A DNA stretch of 64,000 nucleotides from Nitratiruptor sp. SB155-2. GTDB taxonomy: Bacteria > Campylobacterota > Campylobacteria > Campylobacterales > Nitratiruptoraceae. Location: NCBI RefSeq assembly GCF_000010325.1, contig NC_009662.1:1632501-1696500 (forward strand), written 5' to 3'. Made by a program: the position numbers and the translations under genes. Shown here one piece after another: positions 50,005-57,722 of the stretch. Within the stretch, counting starts at the first letter, position 1. Each line of letters starts with the position of its first letter. The notes beneath the pieces were generated by a model that saw only the letters and a list, made by a program, of their open reading frames with translations, was not told the DNA's origin and did no database searches.

Positions 50005-50693
50005 TCCTCTTTGATCTCACAACCTTGGGCGAGCTGACAACCGGCTCGCTGATAAAACGCCAAAACCGCTTTTTAGCGACTGCTTTTGTTGATAATCAAG
50101 TCAAAAAAGTCCATATCGCCGATACTGGAAGGCTTGAAGAGATCCTCACACCAAACAGGGCACTCCTTCTTTTAAAAAATCGCCCGGGTCTCAAAACCGA
50201 CTACACCTTGATAGCTGCCAAAATGGAAGAGGGATGGGTTTTGATCAATACAAAACTTCACCGACCAATCGCACAAAAAGCGATTAAGCAGGGTGTTTTG
50301 GGATTTATTCCAAAAACACTCCAAGCAGAAGTACTTTTTGAAAACAGCAGGCTCGATTTCAAAGCAGACGATGCGTTTATCGAACTCAAAGGATGCAGCC
50401 TCGTCCAAGACAACCTTTGTCTCTTCCCCAATGCTCCAACGTCAAGAGGCGTCAAGCATATACGCGATCTCATCAAAGCAAAAGAAAAAGGTTTCAACGC
50501 CTATATCCTCATCATGGCCGTGAGAAAATGTGCATGCTTTAAACCGCATCCGACACGGGATCTAGAATTTCAAACAATATTTTTTAAAGCGCTCCAAAAA
50601 GGTGTTCGTTTCAAAGGCTTTTTTATACGAATCGATTCATCTTTACATGTTGTTTTTGATGGACCTTTGACACTGTGTCATGATAAGATATAA
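50001..50693 (+). CDS. sfsA: SfsA family DNA/RNA nuclease
   Basis: The 230 residues match SfsA, first known as a sugar-fermentation stimulator and later reported as a nuclease. The HIADTGRLEEIL segment and the block FPNAPTSRGVKHIRDL are conserved, as is the C-terminal RKCACFKPHPTRD region. GTG 50001 overlaps the leuC stop. The last codons hold a promoter and palindrome for the next operon. Confidence 0.88.
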   Translation: MILFDLTTLGELTTGSLIKRQNRFLATAFVDNQVKKVHIADTGRLEEILTPNRALLLLKNRPGLKTDYTLIAAKMEEGWVLINTKLHRPIAQKAIKQGVLGFIPKTLQAEVLFENSRLDFKADDAFIELKGCSLVQDNLCLFPNAPTSRGVKHIRDLIKAKEKGFNAYILIMAVRKCACFKPHPTRDLEFQTIFFKALQKGVRFKGFFIRIDSSLHVVFDGPLTLCHDKI

Positions 50694-50694
50694 T
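50667..50694 (+). promoter_or_regulatory. Sigma-70 promoter with overlapping palindrome, efflux operon
   Basis: TTGACA (50667-50672), a 16-nt spacer and TATAAT (50689-50694) lie at the end of sfsA. The perfect inverted repeat TGACAC-T-GTGTCA (50668-50680) covers the -35 and half the spacer, a typical repressor position. Transcription should start near 50701. Confidence 0.65.
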
Positions 50695-50716
50695 TGAGAC
50701 AAAATGGATGGGTACA

Positions 50717-51967
50717 ATGAAAAAAATCCTTTTTGCACTCTTTATCACTGCTTCATTGTTTGTAGGAGTTTTTTTTCTTTGGCAACATAATAAAGATCGA
50801 AACAAGCTCTTTCATACCGTCAAAGTAACGGTTGCAAAAGGGGATGTAGTCCAAAGCGTCGAAGCCACAGGGGTCATCAAACCTTCAGTGGGAGCGGAAG
50901 TTAAAATTGGAGCACGAGTGACTGGAATGGTCACAGATGAACCGATCAAAGTGGGTGATTTTGTCAAAAAAGGAACTACAATAGCCAAGATCGATGATCA
51001 AGAGCTCCAAAAAGCTCTTACGATTGCCAAAGAGGAGCTTCAAAAAATACTCGATACCTATCCAAAAGAGATAGAACGTCTCCAAAAAGAGGTCAAAAAA
51101 GCAAAACTCTCTGTCAAAAATGCAAAGCTTGTACTTGAAGCTGCCAAAGCAGATGCCAAAACGGCCAACTGGCTATGCGAAAACAAAAAACAACTTCGAA
51201 AAAGAAAAAGTATAAGCGAAAAAGAGTACAAGACCGTATGTACTGAAGCATACAGAAAACAAAAAAACTATGAAGAGGCTCTCAATGCCCTGCAACAAGC
51301 CAAACTCAACGCCCAAGCAGCACAACTGGCCCTGGAAAAGATGCAAAAAAGCTTCATCCACGATTCGGCAATTGCCAAAGCAAAAATGGAGCAAGCGAAA
51401 ATCCGCCTCAGCTACGCTACAATCAAAGCCCCTTTTGACGGAATCATCACCTATATTTCTACACAAAAAGGCGAAACGGTAGTCGCAGGACTCAATGCTC
51501 CGCAGTTTGCGAAGATTCTTGATCCAAATCGATTGGAAAATCGTATCTATATCGACGAAACTGTCATAGCAAAAATAAAAAAAGGTATGCATGTCCTCTT
51601 TCACGTGGATAGTTTTGGGAAAAAAGATTTTCAAGGAAAGATCGATCAAATCTATCCTCAACCAGAGATTCAAAACGGGGTTGTCTACTATGTAGGCGTT
51701 GTCAAATCATTTAACGATGCTGCGTTGCTGCGGCCAGAAATGACAACACACAACAAAATCATCGTACAAATCATCAAAAATGTTCTTCGCCTCCCAAATC
51801 AAGCAGTCAAATTCAAAAATGGACACTTTTTCGTCTATCTCAAAAGGGGTAGCAAAGTGGTAGAACAGAGAGTACAACCCGGGATTTCCGATGAACACTA
51901 TACACAAATCCTTTCCGGTCTCAAAGAAGGCGATATCGTTTTGATGGAGTCAAAGAGTGCTCATTGA
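50717..51967 (+). CDS. MacA-like periplasmic adaptor of an ABC efflux system
   Basis: The 416-residue membrane-fusion protein has an N-terminal membrane anchor (about 4-22), a lipoyl half-motif (VKIGARVTGMV), a long coiled-coil hairpin (about 90-225), the second lipoyl half (IKAPFDGIITYI), and beta-barrel and membrane-proximal domains. It should bridge the inner-membrane ABC transporter to an outer-membrane channel, which is not encoded here. ATG 50717 (MKKILFALF) is preferred; ATG 50708 is possible. It overlaps the ATPase gene by 11 nt. Confidence 0.88.
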   Translation: MKKILFALFITASLFVGVFFLWQHNKDRNKLFHTVKVTVAKGDVVQSVEATGVIKPSVGAEVKIGARVTGMVTDEPIKVGDFVKKGTTIAKIDDQELQKALTIAKEELQKILDTYPKEIERLQKEVKKAKLSVKNAKLVLEAAKADAKTANWLCENKKQLRKRKSISEKEYKTVCTEAYRKQKNYEEALNALQQAKLNAQAAQLALEKMQKSFIHDSAIAKAKMEQAKIRLSYATIKAPFDGIITYISTQKGETVVAGLNAPQFAKILDPNRLENRIYIDETVIAKIKKGMHVLFHVDSFGKKDFQGKIDQIYPQPEIQNGVVYYVGVVKSFNDAALLRPEMTTHNKIIVQIIKNVLRLPNQAVKFKNGHFFVYLKRGSKVVEQRVQPGISDEHYTQILSGLKEGDIVLMESKSAH

Positions 51968-52619
51968 GTGTAAACATATCACAAAAAAGTATCGTACTGG
52001 TGATATCGAAACGACTGTTTTAAAGGATGTAAGTTTCTGTGTCGAACAAGGCGAGTTCGTAGCCATCATGGGAAGCAGCGGAAGTGGAAAATCAACACTG
52101 CTCTATATCTTGGGATGCCTGGATAAGCCTTCTATGGGAGAGTATCGTATCAATGGAAACAATGTAGCCAACTTGAGCGACGATGAGCTTTCACATCTTC
52201 GAAACAGCATGTTTGGATTTATTTTTCAAGCTTTTTATCTCATTCCGTATCTCACTATCCTCGATAACGTTCTTGTACCAACGCTCTATGCCAAAACCTC
52301 TAAGTCGAAAGAGGATGCAAAAGCGCTCCTTGAAAAACTGCAACTCTTTGATAGGATAGATTTCTATCCAGATCAACTCTCAGGAGGCCAAAAGCAGCGG
52401 GTCGCCATCGCAAGAGCACTCATCAATGAACCCCAAATCATCCTCGCTGATGAGCCAACGGGGCAACTCGACACCAAAAATGCCAAAATAGTCATGGAGA
52501 TTCTTAAAAACCTCAATGAAGAGGGACGCACAGTTATAGTAGTCACCCATGATGAAAACATGGCCAAATACGCTCAACGAGTGATTCGGATACAAGATGG
52601 TCAGATTCTATCTACGTGA
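51957..52619 (+). CDS. MacB/LolD-type ABC transporter ATPase
   Basis: The 220-residue ATPase has Walker A GSSGSGKS (39-46), the LSGGQKQRVAIARAL signature, Walker B IILADEPTGQLD and the switch His in VVTHD. It belongs to the MacB/LolD/FtsE group that works with FtsX-like permeases. It starts at GTG 51957 with GGAG 8 nt upstream and overlaps the first permease gene by 23 nt. Confidence 0.93.
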   Translation: MLIECKHITKKYRTGDIETTVLKDVSFCVEQGEFVAIMGSSGSGKSTLLYILGCLDKPSMGEYRINGNNVANLSDDELSHLRNSMFGFIFQAFYLIPYLTILDNVLVPTLYAKTSKSKEDAKALLEKLQLFDRIDFYPDQLSGGQKQRVAIARALINEPQIILADEPTGQLDTKNAKIVMEILKNLNEEGRTVIVVTHDENMAKYAQRVIRIQDGQILST

Positions 52620-53790
52620 TCTTTTCGCATTTCTTTTTTTCTATAAAGGGCGCACGCTTTTTGCACTGCTTGGAATTGTTCTTGGCATTGCTTCTCTCGT
52701 TTTCATAGTAGCAGCCATCGAAGGCAGCCAACTCAAAGCAAAAAAGATTATCGACATGCTTGGAAGCGACACCATTTTGATACGCTCAAGCTTTGGAAGT
52801 CGCGTCTCTTTTCGACACATTCCCATGAAACTGGACATTCATCAATACAATCTCATCAAAAAAATAGATGGAATCAAAAGTCTTGACTACTTCTACGTCA
52901 AGAAAGTGAACGTAAAACGAAAGAACTTCGGAAAAAAACTGCTTGTCGAAGGTTTTACACTGGGTACGCTTGAACATTTTGGATATAGGCCCAAATGGGG
53001 ACGGTTTTTCTTGCCAAAAGATTTTCAAAATTTTTCCAAAGTGGTGGTTGTCGGACAAGATATAGTCCAGGAGTTTTTTCAAGGAAAAAATCCTTTGGGA
53101 AAAACACTCTTCATCGGCAAAGAACCCTTTCGGGTTATCGGCGTCTATCAAAAAAGAGGGAAAAGTCCCAGAGGCAACAGCATGGATGAACGTATTATGA
53201 TGCCTGTCTCTACATATAGAAAATTTATCCAGCATGAATATCAAAAAATATTTGCGATGGTGGCAAAAGTCTCCCGTGATGCCGACTATAAAAGAGTTTT
53301 GAACGATATTGAGACAATTTTAAACAAAACGCTCAAACCCGATGACTATTTTCTCATCACACCCCAAAAAATCATGAAGTTTCTCTCGATGCTCAGTACA
53401 TCTTTGACGCTCTTTTTGGGTATAGCATCTTTTACGGCACTTTTCGTAAGCGGTTTTGTCCTTTCCAATATCTTTCTTATCAACAACAAAACACGAGCGT
53501 GGGAGCTCGGCTTGCGACGAGCAATCGGCGCAACCAAAAAAGATATTTTCTTTCGTATCATTTTTGAAGCTTCTGTAATTGCGCTGATGGGAGCGCTCCT
53601 AGGAACGCTCTTTGGATTTTTGAGTGTGCATTATATCTTGCCCCTACTAAAAATTCCTGTCCTCTATCCCATAAAAGCATTCTTCATAGCTACTATTTTT
53701 TCTATTGTCACCGCGTTTTTAGCCGCTTCATCTCCAGCTAAAGAGGCTGCATCGCTTAACCCGATAGAAGCATTGAGGCAACGCATATGA
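52597..53790 (+). CDS. MacB-like FtsX-type ABC permease, first copy
   Basis: The 397-residue permease has one N-terminal membrane helix (about 20-42), a periplasmic MacB core domain (about 45-265) and three C-terminal helices within the FtsX domain, which contains LGLRRAIGATKKDIFFRI. It lacks a fused ATPase, unlike E. coli MacB. It probably pairs with the next gene as a heterodimer. It overlaps the second permease by 4 nt. Confidence 0.9.
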   Translation: MVRFYLRDLFAFLFFYKGRTLFALLGIVLGIASLVFIVAAIEGSQLKAKKIIDMLGSDTILIRSSFGSRVSFRHIPMKLDIHQYNLIKKIDGIKSLDYFYVKKVNVKRKNFGKKLLVEGFTLGTLEHFGYRPKWGRFFLPKDFQNFSKVVVVGQDIVQEFFQGKNPLGKTLFIGKEPFRVIGVYQKRGKSPRGNSMDERIMMPVSTYRKFIQHEYQKIFAMVAKVSRDADYKRVLNDIETILNKTLKPDDYFLITPQKIMKFLSMLSTSLTLFLGIASFTALFVSGFVLSNIFLINNKTRAWELGLRRAIGATKKDIFFRIIFEASVIALMGALLGTLFGFLSVHYILPLLKIPVLYPIKAFFIATIFSIVTAFLAASSPAKEAASLNPIEALRQRI

Positions 53791-54980
53791 AGTGGCTTTA
53801 CATAGAAGAACTGTACGCCTATCTTGCAAGGAATAAAAAAAGAACCGCTATTGCCATTGCAGGCATTGCACTTGGAGTACTGACATTGGTTCTCATGAGC
53901 GGTATCAGCGGAGCGATGCGACAAAAAACACTGCAAGAACTTGGGACATTTGGAAGCCGAATCATTGTCATTACGCCAGGTAATTTGATCGTTTTTGGCC
54001 ATAAAAGTGCTATGCTGGGCAATGTACAAACACTCACAACAAGTGATGCTGTTGCGATCCGAGACAAGATTGACGGTGTAGAAGGCATTGCTTTGATGAA
54101 GAATGCGACATTGCCCGTCAGTACCAAAAAGCGCGTGGAACCAAGAGAGATCATGGGCGTCGATAGTGCTTTTTTTTCTCTTTTGGATTTTACATTTTTA
54201 TGCGGAAGAACTTTTACAGATTTTCAAAAAGTAGCGGTAATAGGATCACAAACAACGAAAGATTTTTTCGACATCTCCTGCCCTCTTGGCCAACATATTT
54301 TTATAGCGAATATCCCTTTTTCTATTCGAGGGGTCTTGGCAGCTCGTGGCAATATCGGAATGGAAGATTATGATAGTACTATCTTTGTTCCAATAACCGT
54401 GATGCAAAGACTCCTTACAAAAAGCAACTGGCTCGATGCTATTTTTGTGCTCTCGAAAAGCAGTGATCAAAACAGATTTCTCATCAAGCAGATCAGCGAT
54501 CTTTTACAAAAAAGACACGGCAAAAAAGATTTTAGCGTTATGGAATACGAAGTAGCCAGTGCAACTTCTTCAAAAATGGAACATCTTTTTTCCGTTCTCA
54601 GCATCATTGTTGCAACGATCGCCTATAGTGTAGGTATCCTTGGTATCATTGCCATAATGGCTCTTTCAGTCTATGAAAGGGTAATAGAGATAGCCATTAA
54701 GCGGGTTGTTGGTGCCAGGAAAACAGATATTTTTGGACAATTTCTACTAGAGTCAACGATACTCAGTATGGCAGGAGCGGTACTGGGCGCAGGAGTTGCT
54801 CTGATTCTTCTTTTTCTTATCGAATATATCGCCCATTGGCCATGGTTTATTCCTATTCAAACGTTGATTATAGCAACGATGCTCTCTATGATCATTGGTA
54901 TCATTGCCAGCCTCTATCCGGCCTTCAAAGCCATCTCACTGGAGCCTCTAAAAATACTCAAGCTCTATGAAGAGGGCTAA
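53787..54980 (+). CDS. MacB-like FtsX-type ABC permease, second copy
   Basis: This protein is also 397 residues, with the same layout: N-terminal helix (about 18-40), periplasmic core and three C-terminal helices with IAIKRVVGARKTDIFGQF. It is clearly related to the preceding permease but divergent. A single adaptor and ATPase with two permeases suggests a heteromeric exporter of a peptide, lipid or drug. This is the last gene before the tRNA and the island. Confidence 0.9.
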   Translation: MKWLYIEELYAYLARNKKRTAIAIAGIALGVLTLVLMSGISGAMRQKTLQELGTFGSRIIVITPGNLIVFGHKSAMLGNVQTLTTSDAVAIRDKIDGVEGIALMKNATLPVSTKKRVEPREIMGVDSAFFSLLDFTFLCGRTFTDFQKVAVIGSQTTKDFFDISCPLGQHIFIANIPFSIRGVLAARGNIGMEDYDSTIFVPITVMQRLLTKSNWLDAIFVLSKSSDQNRFLIKQISDLLQKRHGKKDFSVMEYEVASATSSKMEHLFSVLSIIVATIAYSVGILGIIAIMALSVYERVIEIAIKRVVGARKTDIFGQFLLESTILSMAGAVLGAGVALILLFLIEYIAHWPWFIPIQTLIIATMLSMIIGIIASLYPAFKAISLEPLKILKLYEEG

Positions 54981-55052
54981 GGCATAAAGCTCTGCATCTC
55001 TCATTAAAAAGATAGAATGTTTGGTATGAAACCAACTAATCTCGTCCAAATA

Positions 55053-55081
55053 TTGACTTCGCAGAAGAATCGCTTTATAAT
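55053..55081 (+). promoter_or_regulatory. Strong sigma-70 promoter of the tRNA-Pro gene
   Basis: TTGACT (55053-55058), a 17-nt spacer and TATAAT (55076-55081) lie just upstream, placing the start about 7 nt before the mature tRNA 5' end. Confidence 0.8.
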
Positions 55082-55095
55082 TTCCATAAAAATTT

Positions 55096-55173
55096 CGGGG
55101 TGTGGCGCAGCCTGGTTAGCGTGCTACCTTGGGGTGGTAGAGGTCGCGGGTTCAAATCCCGCCACTCCGACCA
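55096..55173 (+). tRNA. tRNA-Pro (anticodon GGG)
   Basis: The 78-nt gene folds as a complete cloverleaf: acceptor CGGGGTG/CACTCCG, D stem GCGC/GCGT, anticodon stem CTACC/GGTAG with loop TTGGGGT (anticodon GGG at 55131-55133, G37), T arm GCGGG-TTCAAAT-CCCGC, and an encoded CCA end. The GC-rich acceptor is typical of tRNA-Pro. The base composition drops sharply after its 3' end, and tRNA 3' ends are common integration sites. Confidence 0.97.
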
Positions 55174-55244
55174 TTGATGACTTTCCAATAATCCCTATAA
55201 ATTCGAATTTTATAAACCTTTTTAAGGAAATGAACAAATCACAT

Positions 55245-55264
55245 TTGCTACCCTATTGCTACCC
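55245..55264. repeat. Direct repeat pair, possible integrase arm sites
   Basis: TTGCTACCC occurs at 55245-55253 and 55256-55264, one helical turn (11 bp) apart, about 70 bp past the tRNA 3' end. Tandem short repeats at this distance resemble the arm-type binding sites of tyrosine integrases. Confidence 0.35.
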
Positions 55265-55457
55265 ATTATTGCAATTTCATGGTTATGCTCACATATAAAA
55301 GCAGTGTTATAATACTTATATAGCATCTGTATTAACAGTTTCACCACTTTGTTGTATTCACATATCCATTCCAAATTATTCTTTTCGTTTTGTCCAATTA
55401 TAGCACCATCAAGACAGAGTGATTTGATTGCATATAAGTTTTTTTTTAATTTCTAAA

Positions 55458-55465
55458 TGTATAAT
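55458..55465 (+). promoter_or_regulatory. Promoter of the restriction operon
   Basis: TG followed directly by TATAAT (55460-55465), downstream of a T-rich tract, gives a predicted start near 55472 and a leader of about 33 nt before ATG 55505. An alternative ATG at 55457 overlaps this box and is therefore unlikely. Confidence 0.5.
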
Positions 55466-55504
55466 AAAAAAATATCAATATTTTTAACTTTCATAAGTGG
55501 AATA

Positions 55505-57568
55505 ATGTCATTAAAAGAACTTAATTTTAGATCCTCCTATAATACCTCTGAATCAGATATCATAAAAGATTTTTTCACTCCTGCATTTGAAAATTCCACT
55601 AGATACAAAAGGGGTGTTGGATATTTTACTTCTGGATGGCTATCTCAAAACGCAAAAGGTTTGGCAAAATTTATTGAAAATGGCGGAAAAGCACAATATA
55701 TAACAAGTCCAATATTAGACAAAAATGATTTAGAAGCCCTACAAGGAAAATTTGACCCATCTCTATTGGATAAAAAAATATTAAAAAATATAAGTGTTTT
55801 AGAAAAAGAATTAGAAGAAAATACGAAGAATCTCCTTGGATGGTTAGTTTATGATGGCCTATTAGAGTTTAGATTTGCTATACCTAGGTATAATTTAGAA
55901 GGCGGTGATTTTCATGATAAATTTGGCGTATTTATCGATGAAGAAAATAATATGGTCGCATTTATAGGCTCCATAAATGAAACTATGAAAGGGTTTTTAA
56001 ATTATGAATCCATAACAGTTTTTTGTTTATGGAAAGATGATACTAGTAAAAATTTTTGTATAGAAACTTACAAGAGATTTCAAAATCTTTGGGAAAATAA
56101 AGACCCTAATATTATGGTTTATGAAATAAATGATATTATAAAAAACAAACTATTTGAATTGAAGTCTTATTCTAGACCATACAAAAAACCTTCCCAAAAC
56201 TTAATGATAGCTAATTACTTGCCTTCTATACCACCTGATTTCGAAATAAGAACATATCAAAAAGAAGCTATTAAAGCTTGGCTGAAAAATAATGGTAGAG
56301 GCATTCTATCAATGGCCACAGGGTCAGGGAAAACCAAAACAGCTTTATATACAATTGTGAAATTATTAGAAGAAATAAAAAGTTTACCAGTACTAATTGT
56401 TGTACCATATAAACATTTATTGGAACAATGGTATATTGAAGCAAAAGAATTCAATATTGAATTGATTAGATGTAATTCTGATTATCCAAATTGGCAAAAA
56501 GAGTTATCCACAAAAATTACTAATAACTTATTAAATAAAAAACCAGTTTTTGCAATCACAACTAATAATACATATAAAAGCAAGAAATTTCAAAGCCTCA
56601 TTAATAGATTAAATAATCTATTTCTTATTGTTGATGAAGTCCATAATTTTGGAAGTAAAGAAATAAAAGAAAACTATCTCGATAATGCAAAATTTAGATT
56701 AGGATTATCAGCAACGCCCCAGCGACACTTTGATGAAGAAGGTACAAAAGCATTATTAAATTATTTTGGCAAAATAGTTTATGAATTTACATTAAAAGAA
56801 GCAATAGATAATGGTTATTTAACTGAATATTATTATCATCCTATTTTTGTTTATTTAACTGAAGAAGAAGAAAAAGAATATATAGCCCTTTCTGAAAAAA
56901 TATCTCAATTTCGTCCCATCAATGAAGACAATGAAGAAAATATTCCTGGTTTTTTAAAAATGTTACTTATCAAACGAGCAAAAATCATTGAATCTGCACA
57001 AAATAAAATACACAAATTAAAAGAAATATTAACAAAAAATAATTTAATTAATTCCAAAAAAAATCTTTTTTATGTATCATCAGAAATTGAATACAAAAAT
57101 GATAAAAAAATTCGTAATATTGATAAATATACAAACCTTTTAAGAAGTCTAGGCATGAATGTTGAACCATTTACCGCATTAGAAGATAAATGGCAAAGAA
57201 ATAATCTAATAATGAAACTAGAAAATGATTTAATTGATGGCCTAGTGGCTATAAAATGTCTTGATGAGGGTGTTGATATACCTAGTGTGAGGAGAGCTTT
57301 TATTTTATCAAGTAGCTCTAATCCAAAAGAGTTTATACAACGAAGAGGCCGTATTTTAAGAAAAAGTCCTGGCAAAAAATATGCACATATTTATGATTTT
57401 TTGGTTATACCTCGAGGAGCAGATATTGAAAATTTTGAATATGAGAGAAAATATTTAGAAAGAGAGTTGAGAAGATTTCAAGAATTTGCCAAATTAGCCA
57501 AAAATTCTTTAGAAGCAGAATCTCAAATATTTGAAATTAAAAAGCAATACAATTTATTACATATATAA
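55505..57568 (+). CDS. PLD-nuclease/superfamily 2 helicase fusion, dnd-linked restriction protein
   Basis: The 687 residues join two parts. About 1-220 is a phospholipase D-like nuclease domain with a single HxK site (H137, K139) followed by the G155-S-x-N158-E159 motif. About 240-640 is a superfamily 2 helicase: Walker A ATGSGKT (271-277), DEVH (377-380), SAT (402-404) and motif VI QRRGRILR (612-619). One HxK per chain suggests a dimeric nuclease. Helicases of this kind have been described as DNA phosphorothioation-linked restriction enzymes, which fits the facing dndD/dndE genes; that family match is from memory. ATG 55505 is chosen over 55457, which lies in the promoter. It is the first gene of the five-gene operon. 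Confidence 0.8.
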   Translation: MSLKELNFRSSYNTSESDIIKDFFTPAFENSTRYKRGVGYFTSGWLSQNAKGLAKFIENGGKAQYITSPILDKNDLEALQGKFDPSLLDKKILKNISVLEKELEENTKNLLGWLVYDGLLEFRFAIPRYNLEGGDFHDKFGVFIDEENNMVAFIGSINETMKGFLNYESITVFCLWKDDTSKNFCIETYKRFQNLWENKDPNIMVYEINDIIKNKLFELKSYSRPYKKPSQNLMIANYLPSIPPDFEIRTYQKEAIKAWLKNNGRGILSMATGSGKTKTALYTIVKLLEEIKSLPVLIVVPYKHLLEQWYIEAKEFNIELIRCNSDYPNWQKELSTKITNNLLNKKPVFAITTNNTYKSKKFQSLINRLNNLFLIVDEVHNFGSKEIKENYLDNAKFRLGLSATPQRHFDEEGTKALLNYFGKIVYEFTLKEAIDNGYLTEYYYHPIFVYLTEEEEKEYIALSEKISQFRPINEDNEENIPGFLKMLLIKRAKIIESAQNKIHKLKEILTKNNLINSKKNLFYVSSEIEYKNDKKIRNIDKYTNLLRSLGMNVEPFTALEDKWQRNNLIMKLENDLIDGLVAIKCLDEGVDIPSVRRAFILSSSSNPKEFIQRRGRILRKSPGKKYAHIYDFLVIPRGADIENFEYERKYLERELRRFQEFAKLAKNSLEAESQIFEIKKQYNLLHI

Positions 57569-57578
57569 AGGATATCAA

Positions 57579-57722
57579 ATGAATGAAAATAAAGAAAAAA
57601 ATAAAGAATTACTAAAAGAAATTAAACGAGAAATTTTAAAAATGGAAAAAGAAAATTTATATATTCATAAATCTGGATTAAAAGAAAAAATTATTAGACT
57701 TATTAAGGCAAGGACAAAATAA
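57579..57722 (+). CDS. 47-residue basic helical protein, unknown function
   Basis: This tiny gene lies between the helicase and the ATPase. It has a good ribosome site (AAAGGA, 6 nt before ATG 57579) and its TAA overlaps the next ATG (TAATG), so it is almost certainly translated. The product is almost entirely charged helix, rich in Lys and Glu, with a basic C-terminus (IIRLIKARTK). No membrane segment or Cys is present. It could be a small partner or DNA-contacting subunit of the ATPase. I do not recognise it. A longer frame beginning at 57531 lies inside the helicase gene. Confidence 0.65.
   Translation: MNENKEKNKELLKEIKREILKMEKENLYIHKSGLKEKIIRLIKARTK

Larger units (their letters stand above)
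55174..55504. other. AT-rich junction between tRNA-Pro and the defence operon; no confident gene
   Basis: These 331 bases hold a pair of direct repeats, the defence-operon promoter and one open frame on the minus strand (55452-55222, 76 codons, no ATG). Its predicted product has ordinary-looking composition with Trp, Cys and His (it includes NNLEWICEYNKVV), so it could be the decayed end of a lost gene, but I do not recognise it. There is no complete integrase. Confidence 0.5.

Noticed and set aside
55017-55298. Open frame running through the tRNA-Pro gene
   Set aside because: The tRNA structure is complete and has its own promoter; the frame is accidental.
55457-55504. Upstream ATG for the PLD-helicase
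   Set aside because: It overlaps the TATAAT box, so it would not be in the transcript.
57531-57578. Upstream extension of the 47-residue protein
   Set aside because: It lies inside the helicase gene, while ATG 57579 has an ideal ribosome site.
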